Source: AP-15 sp963781215 (GTDB lineage: Bacteria; Pseudomonadota; Alphaproteobacteria; ATCC43930; CGMCC-115725). From it: a stretch of 64,000 nt of DNA. The notes below the pieces were generated by a model, which made no database searches, had not been told where the DNA came from, and saw only the letters and a program-made list of their open reading frames with translations. This document shows, in pieces, positions 20,467-29,537 of the stretch (the first letter of the stretch is position 1; the number at the start of each line of letters is the position of its first letter). The translations under genes and the position numbers were made by a program. Location of the stretch: contig CAWAFE010000053.1 of NCBI GenBank assembly GCA_963781215.1, forward strand, positions 1 through 64,000, given 5' to 3'.

Positions 20467-22896
20467 ATGACCATCGAAGAGGTTTTAAAAACGGCGCGCG
20501 CCGGGCATCGTCTTTCGGCCGAAGCGGCCCTCACGCTCGCCGCCGCCGACGACCCGCACCCAATGATGCCGGTCGCGGCGGCGTTGCGCGACGCGGGGCA
20601 TGGCGGCCTCGTCTCCTATTCGCGCAAGGTGTTCATCCCGCTGACCCAGCTGTGCCGCGACGTGTGCCACTATTGCACATTCGCGCACCCGCCGCGGCCG
20701 GGGGAGCCCGTCTATCTCGATGCCGAGGCGGTGCTGGCGATCGCCCGCGCCGGCGCCCGCGCCGGTTGCCACGAGGCGTTGTTCACCTTGGGCGACAAGC
20801 CCGAATTGCGCTATGGCGCGGCGCGCGATGCGCTGGCCCGGCTCGGCCACGAGACCACGCTTTCCTACCTCGCCGAGATGGCGGAGCTGGTGCTGCGCGA
20901 AACGGGGCTATTGCCGCATCTGAACCCGGGGGTGCTGATCCCGGACGATCTCGAACGGCTGCGACGCGTTTCGGTGTCGCAGGGGATCATGCTCGAAAGT
21001 GCCTCCGAGCGACTGCGCCGGCGTGGCGGGCCCCATTTCGGCTCGCCCGACAAGGACCCGGCGCTCCGCCTCGACACGATCCGCGCCGCGGGCGAGGCGG
21101 CGGTGCCGTTCACCACCGGCATCCTGATCGGCATCGGCGAGACGCGGCGCGAGCGGCTCCAGTCGCTGCTCGCTTTGCGCGACCTCCACGAACGTTACGG
21201 GCATATTCAGGAAATCATCATCCAGAACTTCCGGGCAAAACCCGGGACCCGCATGGCGAAGGCGCCCGAGCCCGGCCTCGCCGACCATTTGTGGACGATC
21301 GCCGCGGCGCGCCTGATCTTCGGCTCGGAGATGAACATCCAGGCGCCGCCCAACCTGAACCCGGACGGGCTCGCCGAGATGGTCGCGGCGGGGATCAACG
21401 ATTGGGGCGGCGTGTCGCCGGTCACCCCCGATCATGTCAATCCCGAGGCCCCTTGGCCGGCGCTCGACCGCCTGGCGCGCGCCACCGCCGCTTCCGGAAA
21501 GCTGCTGGTCGAGCGGCTGGCGCTCTATCCCGCCTATACCCGCGACCCCGAGCGCTGGCTCGATCCGGCGCTGCGCACTCCTCTTCTGCAGGCGATCGAC
21601 GCCGAAGGCTTCGCCCGCCCGGACGACTGGATCGCCGGCTCGGGGACAGAGCCCCCGGTCGATCGGAGAGCGCACCCGCGCTTTGCCGGCGACCCGCTCG
21701 CATCGGTCCTCGACAGGGCAGCGGCCGGGGAGACACTTGCCGAAGCCGACATCGTGCAACTCTTCGCGGCGCGCGGCGACGCCTTTGCCGCGGTGTGCGA
21801 GGCGGCCGACCGGCTCCGGCAGCGGGTCAACGGCGACACCGTCAGCTATGTCGTGACCCGTAACATCAACTACACCAACATCTGCTATTTCCGCTGTCAG
21901 TTCTGTGCCTTCTCGAAAGGCAAGCTCAGCGAGAACTTGCGCGGCCGGCCCTACAACCTCGATCTTCCCGAGATTCGGCGGCGCGTCGAGGAGGCCTGGG
22001 AGCGCGGCGCCACCGAGGTGTGTCTGCAAGGCGGCATCCATCCCGAATACACCGGCGCCACCTATCTTGCGATCTGCCGGGCGATCAAGGAAGCGGTGCC
22101 CGGCATGCACATCCACGCCTTTTCGCCCCTCGAAATCTGGCAGGGCGCCAAGACCCTCGGTCGCACCGTGCCCGATTTTCTGAGGGAGCTCAGGGAGGCC
22201 GGGCTGAGCTCATTGCCCGGCACCGCCGCCGAGATCCTCGACGACGAGGTCCGCGCCGTGATTTGCCCGGACAAGATAAAGACCGGGGAGTGGCTCGAGG
22301 TCATGGAGGCGGCGCACGCGGTGGGCCTGCGCAGCACGGTCACGATCATGTATGGCCATGTCGACCATTACGAGCATTGGGCGCGCCACCTGCTGCGCAT
22401 CCGCGATTTGCAGGCGAAGACCGGCGGCTTTACGGAGTTCGTGCCGCTGCCCTTTGTGCCGATGGAGACGCCGATCTATTTGAAGGGCCGCGCGCGCCGC
22501 GGCGCCACCTGGCGCGAGGCGGTGCTGATGCATGCTGTCGCGCGCTTGGCGCTGCACCCGCTGATCGCCAACATCCAGACCTCCTGGGTCAAGATGGGCA
22601 GCGGCGGTGCTGCGTTCTGCCTCGAGGCCGGGGCCAACGATCTCGGCGGGACCTTGATGAACGAGAGCATCACCCGCGCGGCCGGGGCCGTGCACGGCCA
22701 GGAGATGCCGCCCGAGAGCATGGAAGAGGTGATCCTTGATTTGGGACGCCGGCCGCGCCAGCGCACGACCCTCTACGCCGACGCACCCGCCCCGCGCCGG
22801 GCCGCCTCGTTCGGCGCGGTCCCCCTCAGCGAGCCCGTCAACACGCCCGCCCGCCGCTATGAACGGCAGGCGCAGAGTGCGGCGGCCGACGACTGA
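20467..22896 (+). CDS. fbiC: FO synthase, fused CofG-CofH radical SAM enzyme
   Basis: An 809-residue bifunctional enzyme. The N-terminal CofG half has the radical SAM cluster motif CRDVCHYC; the C-terminal CofH half has CYFRCQFC. Both are CxxxCxxC. Further segments are FTLGDKPELRYG and LESASERL in CofG, and LQGGIHPEYTG, HAFSPLEIW and TIMYGHVDH in CofH. The two halves make the deazaflavin chromophore FO from tyrosine and 5-amino-6-ribitylaminouracil. The start at 20467 gives the expected N-terminus (MTIEEVL) with AGGAGAA and GAGG just upstream; upstream in-frame ATGs lie inside cofC. Last recognised gene of the F420 operon. The fused form is the actinobacterial type; archaea and cyanobacteria mostly keep the halves separate. 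Confidence 0.96.
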   Translation: MTIEEVLKTARAGHRLSAEAALTLAAADDPHPMMPVAAALRDAGHGGLVSYSRKVFIPLTQLCRDVCHYCTFAHPPRPGEPVYLDAEAVLAIARAGARAGCHEALFTLGDKPELRYGAARDALARLGHETTLSYLAEMAELVLRETGLLPHLNPGVLIPDDLERLRRVSVSQGIMLESASERLRRRGGPHFGSPDKDPALRLDTIRAAGEAAVPFTTGILIGIGETRRERLQSLLALRDLHERYGHIQEIIIQNFRAKPGTRMAKAPEPGLADHLWTIAAARLIFGSEMNIQAPPNLNPDGLAEMVAAGINDWGGVSPVTPDHVNPEAPWPALDRLARATAASGKLLVERLALYPAYTRDPERWLDPALRTPLLQAIDAEGFARPDDWIAGSGTEPPVDRRAHPRFAGDPLASVLDRAAAGETLAEADIVQLFAARGDAFAAVCEAADRLRQRVNGDTVSYVVTRNINYTNICYFRCQFCAFSKGKLSENLRGRPYNLDLPEIRRRVEEAWERGATEVCLQGGIHPEYTGATYLAICRAIKEAVPGMHIHAFSPLEIWQGAKTLGRTVPDFLRELREAGLSSLPGTAAEILDDEVRAVICPDKIKTGEWLEVMEAAHAVGLRSTVTIMYGHVDHYEHWARHLLRIRDLQAKTGGFTEFVPLPFVPMETPIYLKGRARRGATWREAVLMHAVARLALHPLIANIQTSWVKMGSGGAAFCLEAGANDLGGTLMNESITRAAGAVHGQEMPPESMEEVILDLGRRPRQRTTLYADAPAPRRAASFGAVPLSEPVNTPARRYERQAQSAAADD

Positions 22897-22981
22897 AATT
22901 CGGCTTTACCCTGGCATCGCCGGTTGGGGCGAATACATAATGGGCGCGCGAGCCGGATAACCCGTCGAAATCGCGGTCCGA

Positions 22982-23263
22982 ATGCAAGCGCGAGACTCGC
23001 TGGGAGATGGCATCGTGCCCCTGTTCGAGGGCGTATTTCTCGATATTGTGCGCCGCAATATCAAGCCGGCCTATCGCGGCGCGGTCGGGCCGGCGGCAAG
23101 GCTGCGCGACGATCTCGGTCTGGATTCACTCGGCGTGATCGCGATTATGATGGCCATCGAGCGGGAGACCGGGCTGCCGGTGTTCGAGATCGACCCGACC
23201 ATTGGGGACGTCACGACACTCCGGGATCTGCTGGGACTGATCGCCGGGCTCGACCGTCCCTGA
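22982..23263 (+). CDS. Acyl carrier protein-like
   Basis: A 93-residue protein with the phosphopantetheine attachment motif LGLDSLG in a helix-rich acyl carrier protein fold: an acidic stretch after the motif (ERETGLPVFEID) and the IGDVTTLRDLL helix typical of ACP C-termini. The Ser of DSL would carry the 4'-phosphopantetheine arm. It lies 85 bp after the FO synthase gene and 27 bp before a GNAT-like gene, same strand, and so more likely serves that acyltransferase than general fatty acid synthesis. The exact start is uncertain; residues before PLFEGVF may not be translated. Confidence 0.75.
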   Translation: MQARDSLGDGIVPLFEGVFLDIVRRNIKPAYRGAVGPAARLRDDLGLDSLGVIAIMMAIERETGLPVFEIDPTIGDVTTLRDLLGLIAGLDRP

Positions 23264-23290
23264 GGCCCGCTGTTCGACAGTTCGGGAGCA

Positions 23291-24271
23291 ATGCAGTATC
23301 TCGTCCGCCCAGCCGGCCAAATGTCGGCCTTGGAGGTGCAGCAATATATCACGCTGTTCAACAAGACCTTCGACAAGAACCTGACCGTCGATGAATTTTA
23401 TTACAAATTCACGAGGCAATTCGGCGATGTCAGCTATTTCGCCCTGATGGTCGACGAGGATCGCGGCATCGTCGGTTCGGTCGGCGCGATCGAGGTTCGC
23501 TATGTCTGGCAGGGGCAATGCCTGACCTTCGGCCTGACCGTCGACGGGATGATCGACGACGATTACAGAAAGAACTTTCTGACGCTGACCCGCCTCCACA
23601 ATCTGCTTACCGATGAACTGCTCAGGAAGCAATGTATCTTTATCTTTACCAAGCCGAACCAAAATTCCTATCTCTACCTGAAGAAATTGCTCGGCCTCGG
23701 CGATATCGGAAATTTGAACGCATATGCGTTGCCGCTGCGGCTCTTTCGGGCGATCGACCGCCGCCTGGCCTGGCTGGACCTCCCCTGGCTGTCAGTGATC
23801 GCGCTGGTGTCCGCGGGCGGCGGTCACTTTGCTGCGGCTTCATTGACAGAAATCGAACATTTGTTGCCGCCGGGGCCGCCGTCGACGAGCGATGCCGGCC
23901 GCCCGCGCGACGCCGAATTCTTTCGCCGCCGCTACGGCGCGCCCGCCTATCGCTGCGCCGTAATGGGTCGGAAGTTCGTGATTTATCGGGTCATGCGATA
24001 CGGCGAGCGATATGCCTGCTTTATCATGGAGGCCGCCCCGCTCGCCCTATCGGAATGGATCAAGCTCGCGCATTACCTTAAAGGCCGCCATCCTTGCGTC
24101 AACGTGCTGTTGTATGTGGACAGCCGCCGGCGCGGCTTCCTGCCGCTCATCAGAATCCCGCACCGATTTTTGCCGGACAAGCTCAACATCGTCGGCAAGA
24201 CGCTCGATCCGGCGCTGATGCCGGCGGGCGTAAGCTTCTCGATGCGCCTCTCGGACTTCGAGGTCGTCTGA
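23291..24271 (+). CDS. GNAT-like N-acyltransferase, function unknown
   Basis: A 326-residue protein resembling GNAT acyltransferases of surface-glycan loci. The N-terminal half has FNKTFDKNLTVDEFYYKF, VGSVGAIEVRYV and GLTVDGMIDDDYRKNF, which resemble the beta-strand and acyl-donor-binding region of the fold; the second half has the FFRRRYG...Y pattern and ends in a beta-rich stretch. Neither a signal peptide nor a membrane segment is obvious. It follows an acyl carrier protein gene by 27 bp, so acyl-ACP as donor is a reasonable inference. Codon use is visibly less GC-rich than in its neighbours (AAT, TTT, TAT frequent), hinting at separate origin. It ends 4 bp before the convergent acyl-CoA dehydrogenase gene. 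Confidence 0.6.
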   Translation: MQYLVRPAGQMSALEVQQYITLFNKTFDKNLTVDEFYYKFTRQFGDVSYFALMVDEDRGIVGSVGAIEVRYVWQGQCLTFGLTVDGMIDDDYRKNFLTLTRLHNLLTDELLRKQCIFIFTKPNQNSYLYLKKLLGLGDIGNLNAYALPLRLFRAIDRRLAWLDLPWLSVIALVSAGGGHFAAASLTEIEHLLPPGPPSTSDAGRPRDAEFFRRRYGAPAYRCAVMGRKFVIYRVMRYGERYACFIMEAAPLALSEWIKLAHYLKGRHPCVNVLLYVDSRRRGFLPLIRIPHRFLPDKLNIVGKTLDPALMPAGVSFSMRLSDFEVV

Positions 24272-24275
24272 CCCG

Positions 24276-25283
24276 TCAAGGAGCGGTGATCGTCGGCCAC
24301 AATGCCTCCGCGCCCGCCGCCGCCACCTCCCGGCCGAGCGCCAGCGACCAGTAGCTTTCATTGCCGAACTCGTCGCGCCACGACCACAGTCGCCGGGTCA
24401 GCCGATGCAGGCTGTGCTCGTGGGTGAAGCCGATGGCGCCATGGACCTGGTGAGCGACCTCGGCGACCTTCCCGGCGGCCTCGCCGGCGCGGATCTTGGC
24501 TGCGGCGAGGGCGAGGGCGGTCGAGGGATGCCCGGCGGCGACCGCCGCGGCGGCGCTCTCGACCGCGACCAGTGCCGCGGCGACCTCTTCGGCGAGCAGT
24601 GCCAATTGCTGCTGGATCGCCTGGAACTTCCCGATCGGACGGCCGAATTGGACCCGGTCGTTGGCATACCGGACCGATAGATCCAATGCTGCCTCCATCG
24701 CTCCCGCCATTTGCGCGGCCCGGAGCAAGGCGCCGAACCGATGCACCGTCCGGCGGTCGACCCCGGCCGGCAGGGGATTGTCGCTCAGCCCTGTCCCGAC
24801 CGCGGCAAAATGGTCGCGCGGCTCGCCGGCAAGGTTCTTTCCGGGCAGGAAGCTTGCGCCGCCGACAACGATAGCGTTGTCCGCGACCAGCACGACCGCG
24901 GCGGCAAGCCGTCCCCACGGGACATGGCGCGCCCGCCCCGAGATTGTGTTGCCGTCGAAGGTCAGCCGATCTTCGGGCTCGACCGGGGCGACCGTCGATA
25001 TGCCCGCCGGCGCCCTGACGCCGCAGGCGGCGCACAGCCAGCGGGCGAGCATGGTTTCGGGCAGCGGGATCGGGGCGGCATGGTGGCCGGCGGCGCGCAG
25101 GATCGTGACCGCCTCGACCATGCCGGACGGCCCGTCGGCGAGAACATCGCCATAGCCCGCCGCCTCGACCGCCTGCCACAGCGCCTCGGGCCATTCCCCA
25201 CCCTCGGCGGCGGCCAGGACCTTCGCGGTGGCGAGGTCGCCGAAGAGCCGCATCGCGCTGTCGTAGAGGATCGTATCCGCCAT
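24276..25283 (-). CDS. Acyl-CoA dehydrogenase family protein (short, N-terminally variant)
   Basis: A 335-residue acyl-CoA dehydrogenase homologue. The C-terminal domain is typical: YANDRVQFGRPIGKFQAIQQQ, then AHQVHGAIGFTHEHSLHRL. The N-terminal and middle domains are shortened and lack a clear flavin-binding TEP segment. The position of the usual catalytic Glu (YEGT in many members) is not preserved. Such subunits form heterotetramers with a partner subunit in steroid-type and some aromatic acyl-CoA dehydrogenases (ChsE/FadE pairs). The partner here is the gene 13 bp upstream on the same strand, 25297-26443. The substrate is unknown; a bulky acyl-CoA is inferred from the paired architecture. 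Confidence 0.85.
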   Translation of the reverse strand: MADTILYDSAMRLFGDLATAKVLAAAEGGEWPEALWQAVEAAGYGDVLADGPSGMVEAVTILRAAGHHAAPIPLPETMLARWLCAACGVRAPAGISTVAPVEPEDRLTFDGNTISGRARHVPWGRLAAAVVLVADNAIVVGGASFLPGKNLAGEPRDHFAAVGTGLSDNPLPAGVDRRTVHRFGALLRAAQMAGAMEAALDLSVRYANDRVQFGRPIGKFQAIQQQLALLAEEVAAALVAVESAAAAVAAGHPSTALALAAAKIRAGEAAGKVAEVAHQVHGAIGFTHEHSLHRLTRRLWSWRDEFGNESYWSLALGREVAAAGAEALWPTITAP

Positions 25284-25296
25284 CGCGTGCCCCGTC

Positions 25297-26443
25297 TCAG
25301 CGCAGCCCGAGGCCGCGGGCGATGATGCCGCGCAGGATCTCGCGGGTGCCGCCGCGCAGGGTCCAGGACGGCGCGTGCAATACCGCCTCGGCCAATACCT
25401 CCTCAAAGCGGTCGTTGGCGGCGCGGCGGCGGTCCGGCGCTAAGAGGCGCACGAGCTCGGGGATTTCGCGCTCGAAGGCATTGCCGAGATCCTTGACGAG
25501 GGCGGCTTCGAGGTTGGGGGTCTCGCCCGCCTGCAGCATGCCGGCGACCGACAGCGACATCCGCCGCAGGGTCCACAGATGCGCGGTCATTCGCCCAATG
25601 GCGCGGGCGATCTCGGGCTCGGCATCGGCGCCGGCGCGGCGGATCAGCTCGACCAGCACCTGAAACGAGCTGATGAAGCGCTCGAGCCCGCTGCGCTCGA
25701 ACGCCAACTCGCTCGTCACCTGACGCCAGCCGTCGCCTTCCCGGCCCACCAGCCGGCCCGCCGGGACGAACACGCGGTCGATGACCACCTCGTTGAAATC
25801 GTGGTCGCCGGCGAGGTTGATGATCGGCCGGATCGTCACGCCCGGCGCGTGCAAATCGAGGACCAGCTGGCTCAACCCGGCATGACGGTCGGCCTCGGCC
25901 GCCGCGGTGCGCACCAGCGTGATCGCGAAATGCGATTCATGGGCGTAGCTCGTCCACACCTTGGTGCCGGTGACCTCCCAGCCGCCCTCGACCGCGACCG
26001 CGCGGGTGCGGACCGAGGCCAGATCCGAACCGGTATCGGGCTCGCTCATGCCGATGCAGAAATAGATTTCGCCGCGCGCGATCCCCGGCAGAAATTCCTG
26101 CCGCTGCTCCTCGGTGCCGTAGCGCAGCAGCAGCGGCGCGCTCTGCCGGTCGGCGATCCAGTGCGCGCCGACCGGGGCGCCGGCCGCCAGCAATTCCTCG
26201 GTCACCACATAGCGTTCGAGCATGCTGCGCCCGCCGCCGCCATAGCTGCCGGGGCCAGGTCATGCCGATCCAGCCGCGCGTGCCGAGCCGCCGGCTGAAA
26301 TCCGCCGAGCGATGGACGAGAAAATCGCTGTTCGGGACCCACAGCCCGGCCGCCAGCTCGCCCGCGATGAACCCGCGCACCTCGCCCCGCAGCGCCTCGC
26401 ACTCGGGCGGCAATTCGATCGGATCGAAGCGAAAGACGCTCAT
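25297..26443 (-). CDS. Acyl-CoA dehydrogenase family protein, partner subunit (frameshifted)
   Basis: About 381 residues. It shows FCIGMSEPDTGSDLASVRT and VTGTKVWTSYAHESH, the flavin and substrate binding middle domain, plus ERSGLERF in the C-terminal domain and the final RGGTREILRGIIARGLGL. It resembles large FadE-type partner subunits acting with a second subunit. The frame breaks near 26250: the N-terminal part ends at IGMTWPRQ, and YGGGGRSMLERYVVTEELL continues in another frame. It precedes the shorter acyl-CoA dehydrogenase gene by 13 bp, suggesting a heteromeric FAD enzyme. Start 26443 gives the usual opening VFRFDPIELPPE. Confidence 0.87.
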
Positions 26444-26765
26444 CGCCGCAACGATACGCTGCCCTGGCGCGGCGCATCAACCGGGGGCGGCGCATTTTTC
26501 GGCTGAGGGTGATTTACCTCACACTGGCTTGGGGAAAAGCTGGTGATAGTCCCCCTGGTCCGCATGCCGCGGATCGAGCGTTGCTCCTTTTCGGGGGCGG
26601 GGTCTATGGTGCTGCCAATAGAGTCCGATCAGCGGCCTCATTTTGTCAGGTTTCCGCAAGAAAACAACGGACGGCACCGCCCGCTGCGGCGACCGGACGC
26701 TGGGGTGGCGATGGTCCTGAGCGACTACAGCCCGGGGTTCCCTCGTTCGGAGCCGGCGACCGCGA
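26444..26765. other. Intergenic region between divergent genes
   Basis: About 320 bases without a supported gene, separating the leftward acyl-CoA dehydrogenase gene from the rightward cyclase. It should hold both promoters; no convincing -35/-10 pair was found. Its last 55 bases may encode the true start of the cyclase (ATG at 26711) if one base is missing near 26765. Confidence 0.5.
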
Positions 26766-28556
26766 ATTGAGCGCCGGCTGGCCGCGATCTTAGGCGCGGA
26801 CATCACCGCTTACAGCGCCCTGATGGAGCGCAACGAAGAGGACACGCACAACCGGGTCGGCGCCGAGCTCGAACGATTTCGCGACGAGATCGAGAACTCC
26901 CACGGCCGCGTCTTCAGCTTTGCCGGCGACGGCCTGATGGCCGAGTTTCCCAGTGCCGTCGAGGCGTTGAAATGCAGCCTGCGCATTCAGGCGGAAGGCG
27001 GCAGGCGCAACGCCGAGCTTCCTCCCGATCAGCAGATCGTGTTCCGCATCGGCATCAATTCCGGCGAGATCGTGCTGCAGCAGGGGCGGACCGGCGGCAC
27101 CGCCGTCAACATCGCCGCCCGGCTCGAGCAAATCGCCGAGCCCGGCGGCATCTGTCTGTCAAACGCCGTCTTCGAGCAGGTGAGGCGGGTCGTCACCACC
27201 GGCTACGAATTTCTCGGCGAGCAGCGCCTGAAGAACATCAGGGACCCGGTGGGCGTCTACGGGATCGGGGCGGCGAGCTGCAGCTCATGGGTAGGCATGC
27301 CGTCATTGCCGCGGCAGACCGGGGTCGGAATCCCGGATGCCGGCCCGGCTTTGACCGCTGTCGAGTATCGCCCATCGCTCGCGGTGTTGCCGTTCCGAAC
27401 GCTGCAGCCGGACCAGTCGGACGCCTATTTCGCCGAGGGGATGGTCGACGACATCATCAGCGCCTTGGGCGGGTTAAAGGATCTGGTCGTCATCGCGCGG
27501 AGCTCGACCCAGACCTATGCCGGCGCGCCGCTCGACCTGCGCCGCGTCGGTCACGACCTCGATGTGCGATATGTAGTGCATGGCAGTGTCCGCCGGTCGG
27601 GCAATCTGCTGCGGATCGCCGTCGAGTTGAGCGAGGCGCAATCCGGAGCGATGATTTGGGCCAATCGCTTTGACGGCGAGCTTTCCGAGCTGTTCGATTT
27701 GCAGGACCGGATCGCCATACGGGTTGCAACAGCGGTAGCGCCGCATCTGCGCGAGCTCGAGCTGACCCGCGCGCTGCGCAAGCACCCGGCCAGCATGACC
27801 GCCTACGATCTCACTTTGCAGGCGCTCGGCCAGCTCAGCCGGATGGAACGCCGATCGATCGAGCGGGCGCGCGAGCTGCTGGAGCAGGCCATAGCGATCG
27901 ATCCCGACTACGCGCCGGCCTACTCCCGCATGGCCTCGCTCCGTTTGAGATGTGTGGCGCAAGGCTGGTCGGTGGACGAGATCGCGGACAGAACCATGGC
28001 GGCCGCCGCCGCGAGGCAGGCGATCGAGCGGGACCGCAGCGACCCGGTGGCTCTGGCGATCTATGGGCATATCCAGGCCTATTTGCTGAAGGACTACGGC
28101 ATCGCTACGGATTACCTCGACCGGGCGATGGCGGTGGGTCCGAGCTGCGCTGTCGCCTGGGGCTACAGCAGCCTCACCCGCGGCTATCTCGGCGACTATC
28201 CGGAGGCCGTCGCGCGCGCCGAAAAGGCCGTTCGGCTTTCTCCCCTCGGCCCGGACGCCTTCTGGTTCGAGCATTTTCTGTCGCAGGCCTACTATCTCGC
28301 CGGACGTTACGGGGACGCTGTGGCGTGGGCACGCATGTCCGATGCCCACAACAGCGCCAACGCCGCCAACCTGCGCTGCCTGATCACGAGCCTCGCCGCT
28401 ATCGGGCAATCGGACGAAGCACGCCAGGCCGCAGGCCGTCTGCTGCAGCTCGCCCCCGGGTTCCGCTTGTCGGCCTTCCGCGCACGGACGCCGCTGCGAG
28501 GCGAGGTTCGCGATGTTTTCGCCGAGAGATTGGGATTGGCGGGCTTGTCAGAGTGA
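26766..28556 (+). CDS. Class III adenylate/guanylate cyclase-like protein with TolB-like and TPR region
   Basis: About 595 residues. The N-terminal cyclase homology domain reads RRLAAILGADITAYSALM, with the first metal Asp, then FAGDGLMAEFPSAVEAL, the second, FRIGINSGEIVLQQG and NIAARLEQIAEPGGICLS. A linker is followed by YRPSLAVLPFRTL...DAYFAEGMVDDIIS, a TolB/FlgO-like domain, and helical repeats of TPR type to the end. This architecture is common in alphaproteobacterial cyclases. No ATG, GTG or TTG lies in frame before the essential first Asp: the next ATG, 26823, would remove it. Either an ATT start at 26766 is used, or a base is missing near 26765 and translation begins at ATG 26711. Product (cAMP or cGMP) unknown. 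Confidence 0.85.
   Translation: MERRLAAILGADITAYSALMERNEEDTHNRVGAELERFRDEIENSHGRVFSFAGDGLMAEFPSAVEALKCSLRIQAEGGRRNAELPPDQQIVFRIGINSGEIVLQQGRTGGTAVNIAARLEQIAEPGGICLSNAVFEQVRRVVTTGYEFLGEQRLKNIRDPVGVYGIGAASCSSWVGMPSLPRQTGVGIPDAGPALTAVEYRPSLAVLPFRTLQPDQSDAYFAEGMVDDIISALGGLKDLVVIARSSTQTYAGAPLDLRRVGHDLDVRYVVHGSVRRSGNLLRIAVELSEAQSGAMIWANRFDGELSELFDLQDRIAIRVATAVAPHLRELELTRALRKHPASMTAYDLTLQALGQLSRMERRSIERARELLEQAIAIDPDYAPAYSRMASLRLRCVAQGWSVDEIADRTMAAAAARQAIERDRSDPVALAIYGHIQAYLLKDYGIATDYLDRAMAVGPSCAVAWGYSSLTRGYLGDYPEAVARAEKAVRLSPLGPDAFWFEHFLSQAYYLAGRYGDAVAWARMSDAHNSANAANLRCLITSLAAIGQSDEARQAAGRLLQLAPGFRLSAFRARTPLRGEVRDVFAERLGLAGLSE
27363..27521 (+). repeat. Segment shared with 30582-30740 (copy 1, in cyclase)
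   Basis: The same 159-bp stretch, encoding EYRPSLAVLPFRTLQPDQSD onward, occurs at 30582-30740. I count 11 differences; ten are silent and one changes Met to Ile. Confidence 0.93.
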
Positions 28557-28604
28557 ACAGCCGGATTAGTCTATGTAAATGAACGCACACCAGGGAGGTA
28601 CAGC

Positions 28605-29521
28605 ATGGGCCCGAGCTTTGAAGGCAACGAGGGCAACGAGGGCAACGCCGGAAATGCCGGCAACGCGTCCAGTTCCAGCGGCGGCTGGTTTTTCGCCGAC
28701 CGTGTGGATCTGCCCTTTGTCACGACTCTCGACGACAATGGCGTGCGAATTTCCACGCAGCGGATCAACGTCCCCTCGTTTCCGCTTCGCAACTGGGCTG
28801 CCAACTGGTACGCTTGGTTGGCGTTGACGGATTTTGTCGGCACCGACTGGGCGAGCTTCAATATACTGCCGCCTTGGGCAGGCCCGCCGGTGGACTGGAC
28901 CTCGTCGCAAGCTCAGCTCGTTGTTCAAGCTGAGCTCAACGAGCTTGTTACGGCGGCGCAAGACGAACGCGCCGACGCTCTCGGCGAGATTTTGGGCCAG
29001 GCAGACGAGTTCATCAGCTATTTCATGAACCTGATGACCACGCGGCCGACCTCCTATCCAGCGACGTTTCGCGTGTTGAACATCGCCAGCCTCGTCGCGC
29101 TGTTCACCTCGATGTATTACAAGGGAAAGTATCATCGGCCCCGGGCATCGCAGCTCTGTCCGGCGCTCCTGCCGCCGATCGTCGTGCCCGGCCACGCGTC
29201 ATTTCCCAGCGGCCATTCGACCCAGTCGCATCTGATGGCGCTGTGCATGGGCGATGTCTTTGAAGGCCTGCCACAGCACGATCCGATGGTGGATGACCTG
29301 ACGGCCCTCGCCGATCGCATCTCGCGCAACCGGGAGATCGCCGGGCTGCACTATCCCAGCGACACCAGGGCGGGGTGGATCTCGCGGCCGCTATCCTGCC
29401 AAAGCTGCAAGCGCCGCTGCCGCCCGTCAACGGCCAGCCGAACGCGCGCAAGACGTGGTACCGGCTCGCCGTCGATGCGGCGCAAGCGGAATGGGACACG
29501 GACAATCCGGCATACCAGTAG
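28605..29521 (+). CDS. PAP2/vanadium haloperoxidase-type phosphatase (frameshifted)
   Basis: About 304 residues. The complete PAP2 signature is present: KYHRPRA, SFPSGHST and SRNREIAGLHYPSD, with the Lys, Arg, His and Asp that bind phosphate or vanadate. No signal peptide or membrane helices are evident, favouring a soluble phosphatase or haloperoxidase. The N-terminus is odd: five GN-x triplets (EGNEGNAGNAGNA) run in tandem before the conserved part. The start is backed by GGGAGG 7 nt upstream. The frame breaks near 29382; one frame over the chain continues VDLAAAILPKLQAPLPPV to a stop at 29521. It lies 48 bp after the cyclase and 16 bp before a G1 peptidase gene, same strand. Confidence 0.85.
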
Positions 29522-29537
29522 GGCCTGGGAGCCGGTC

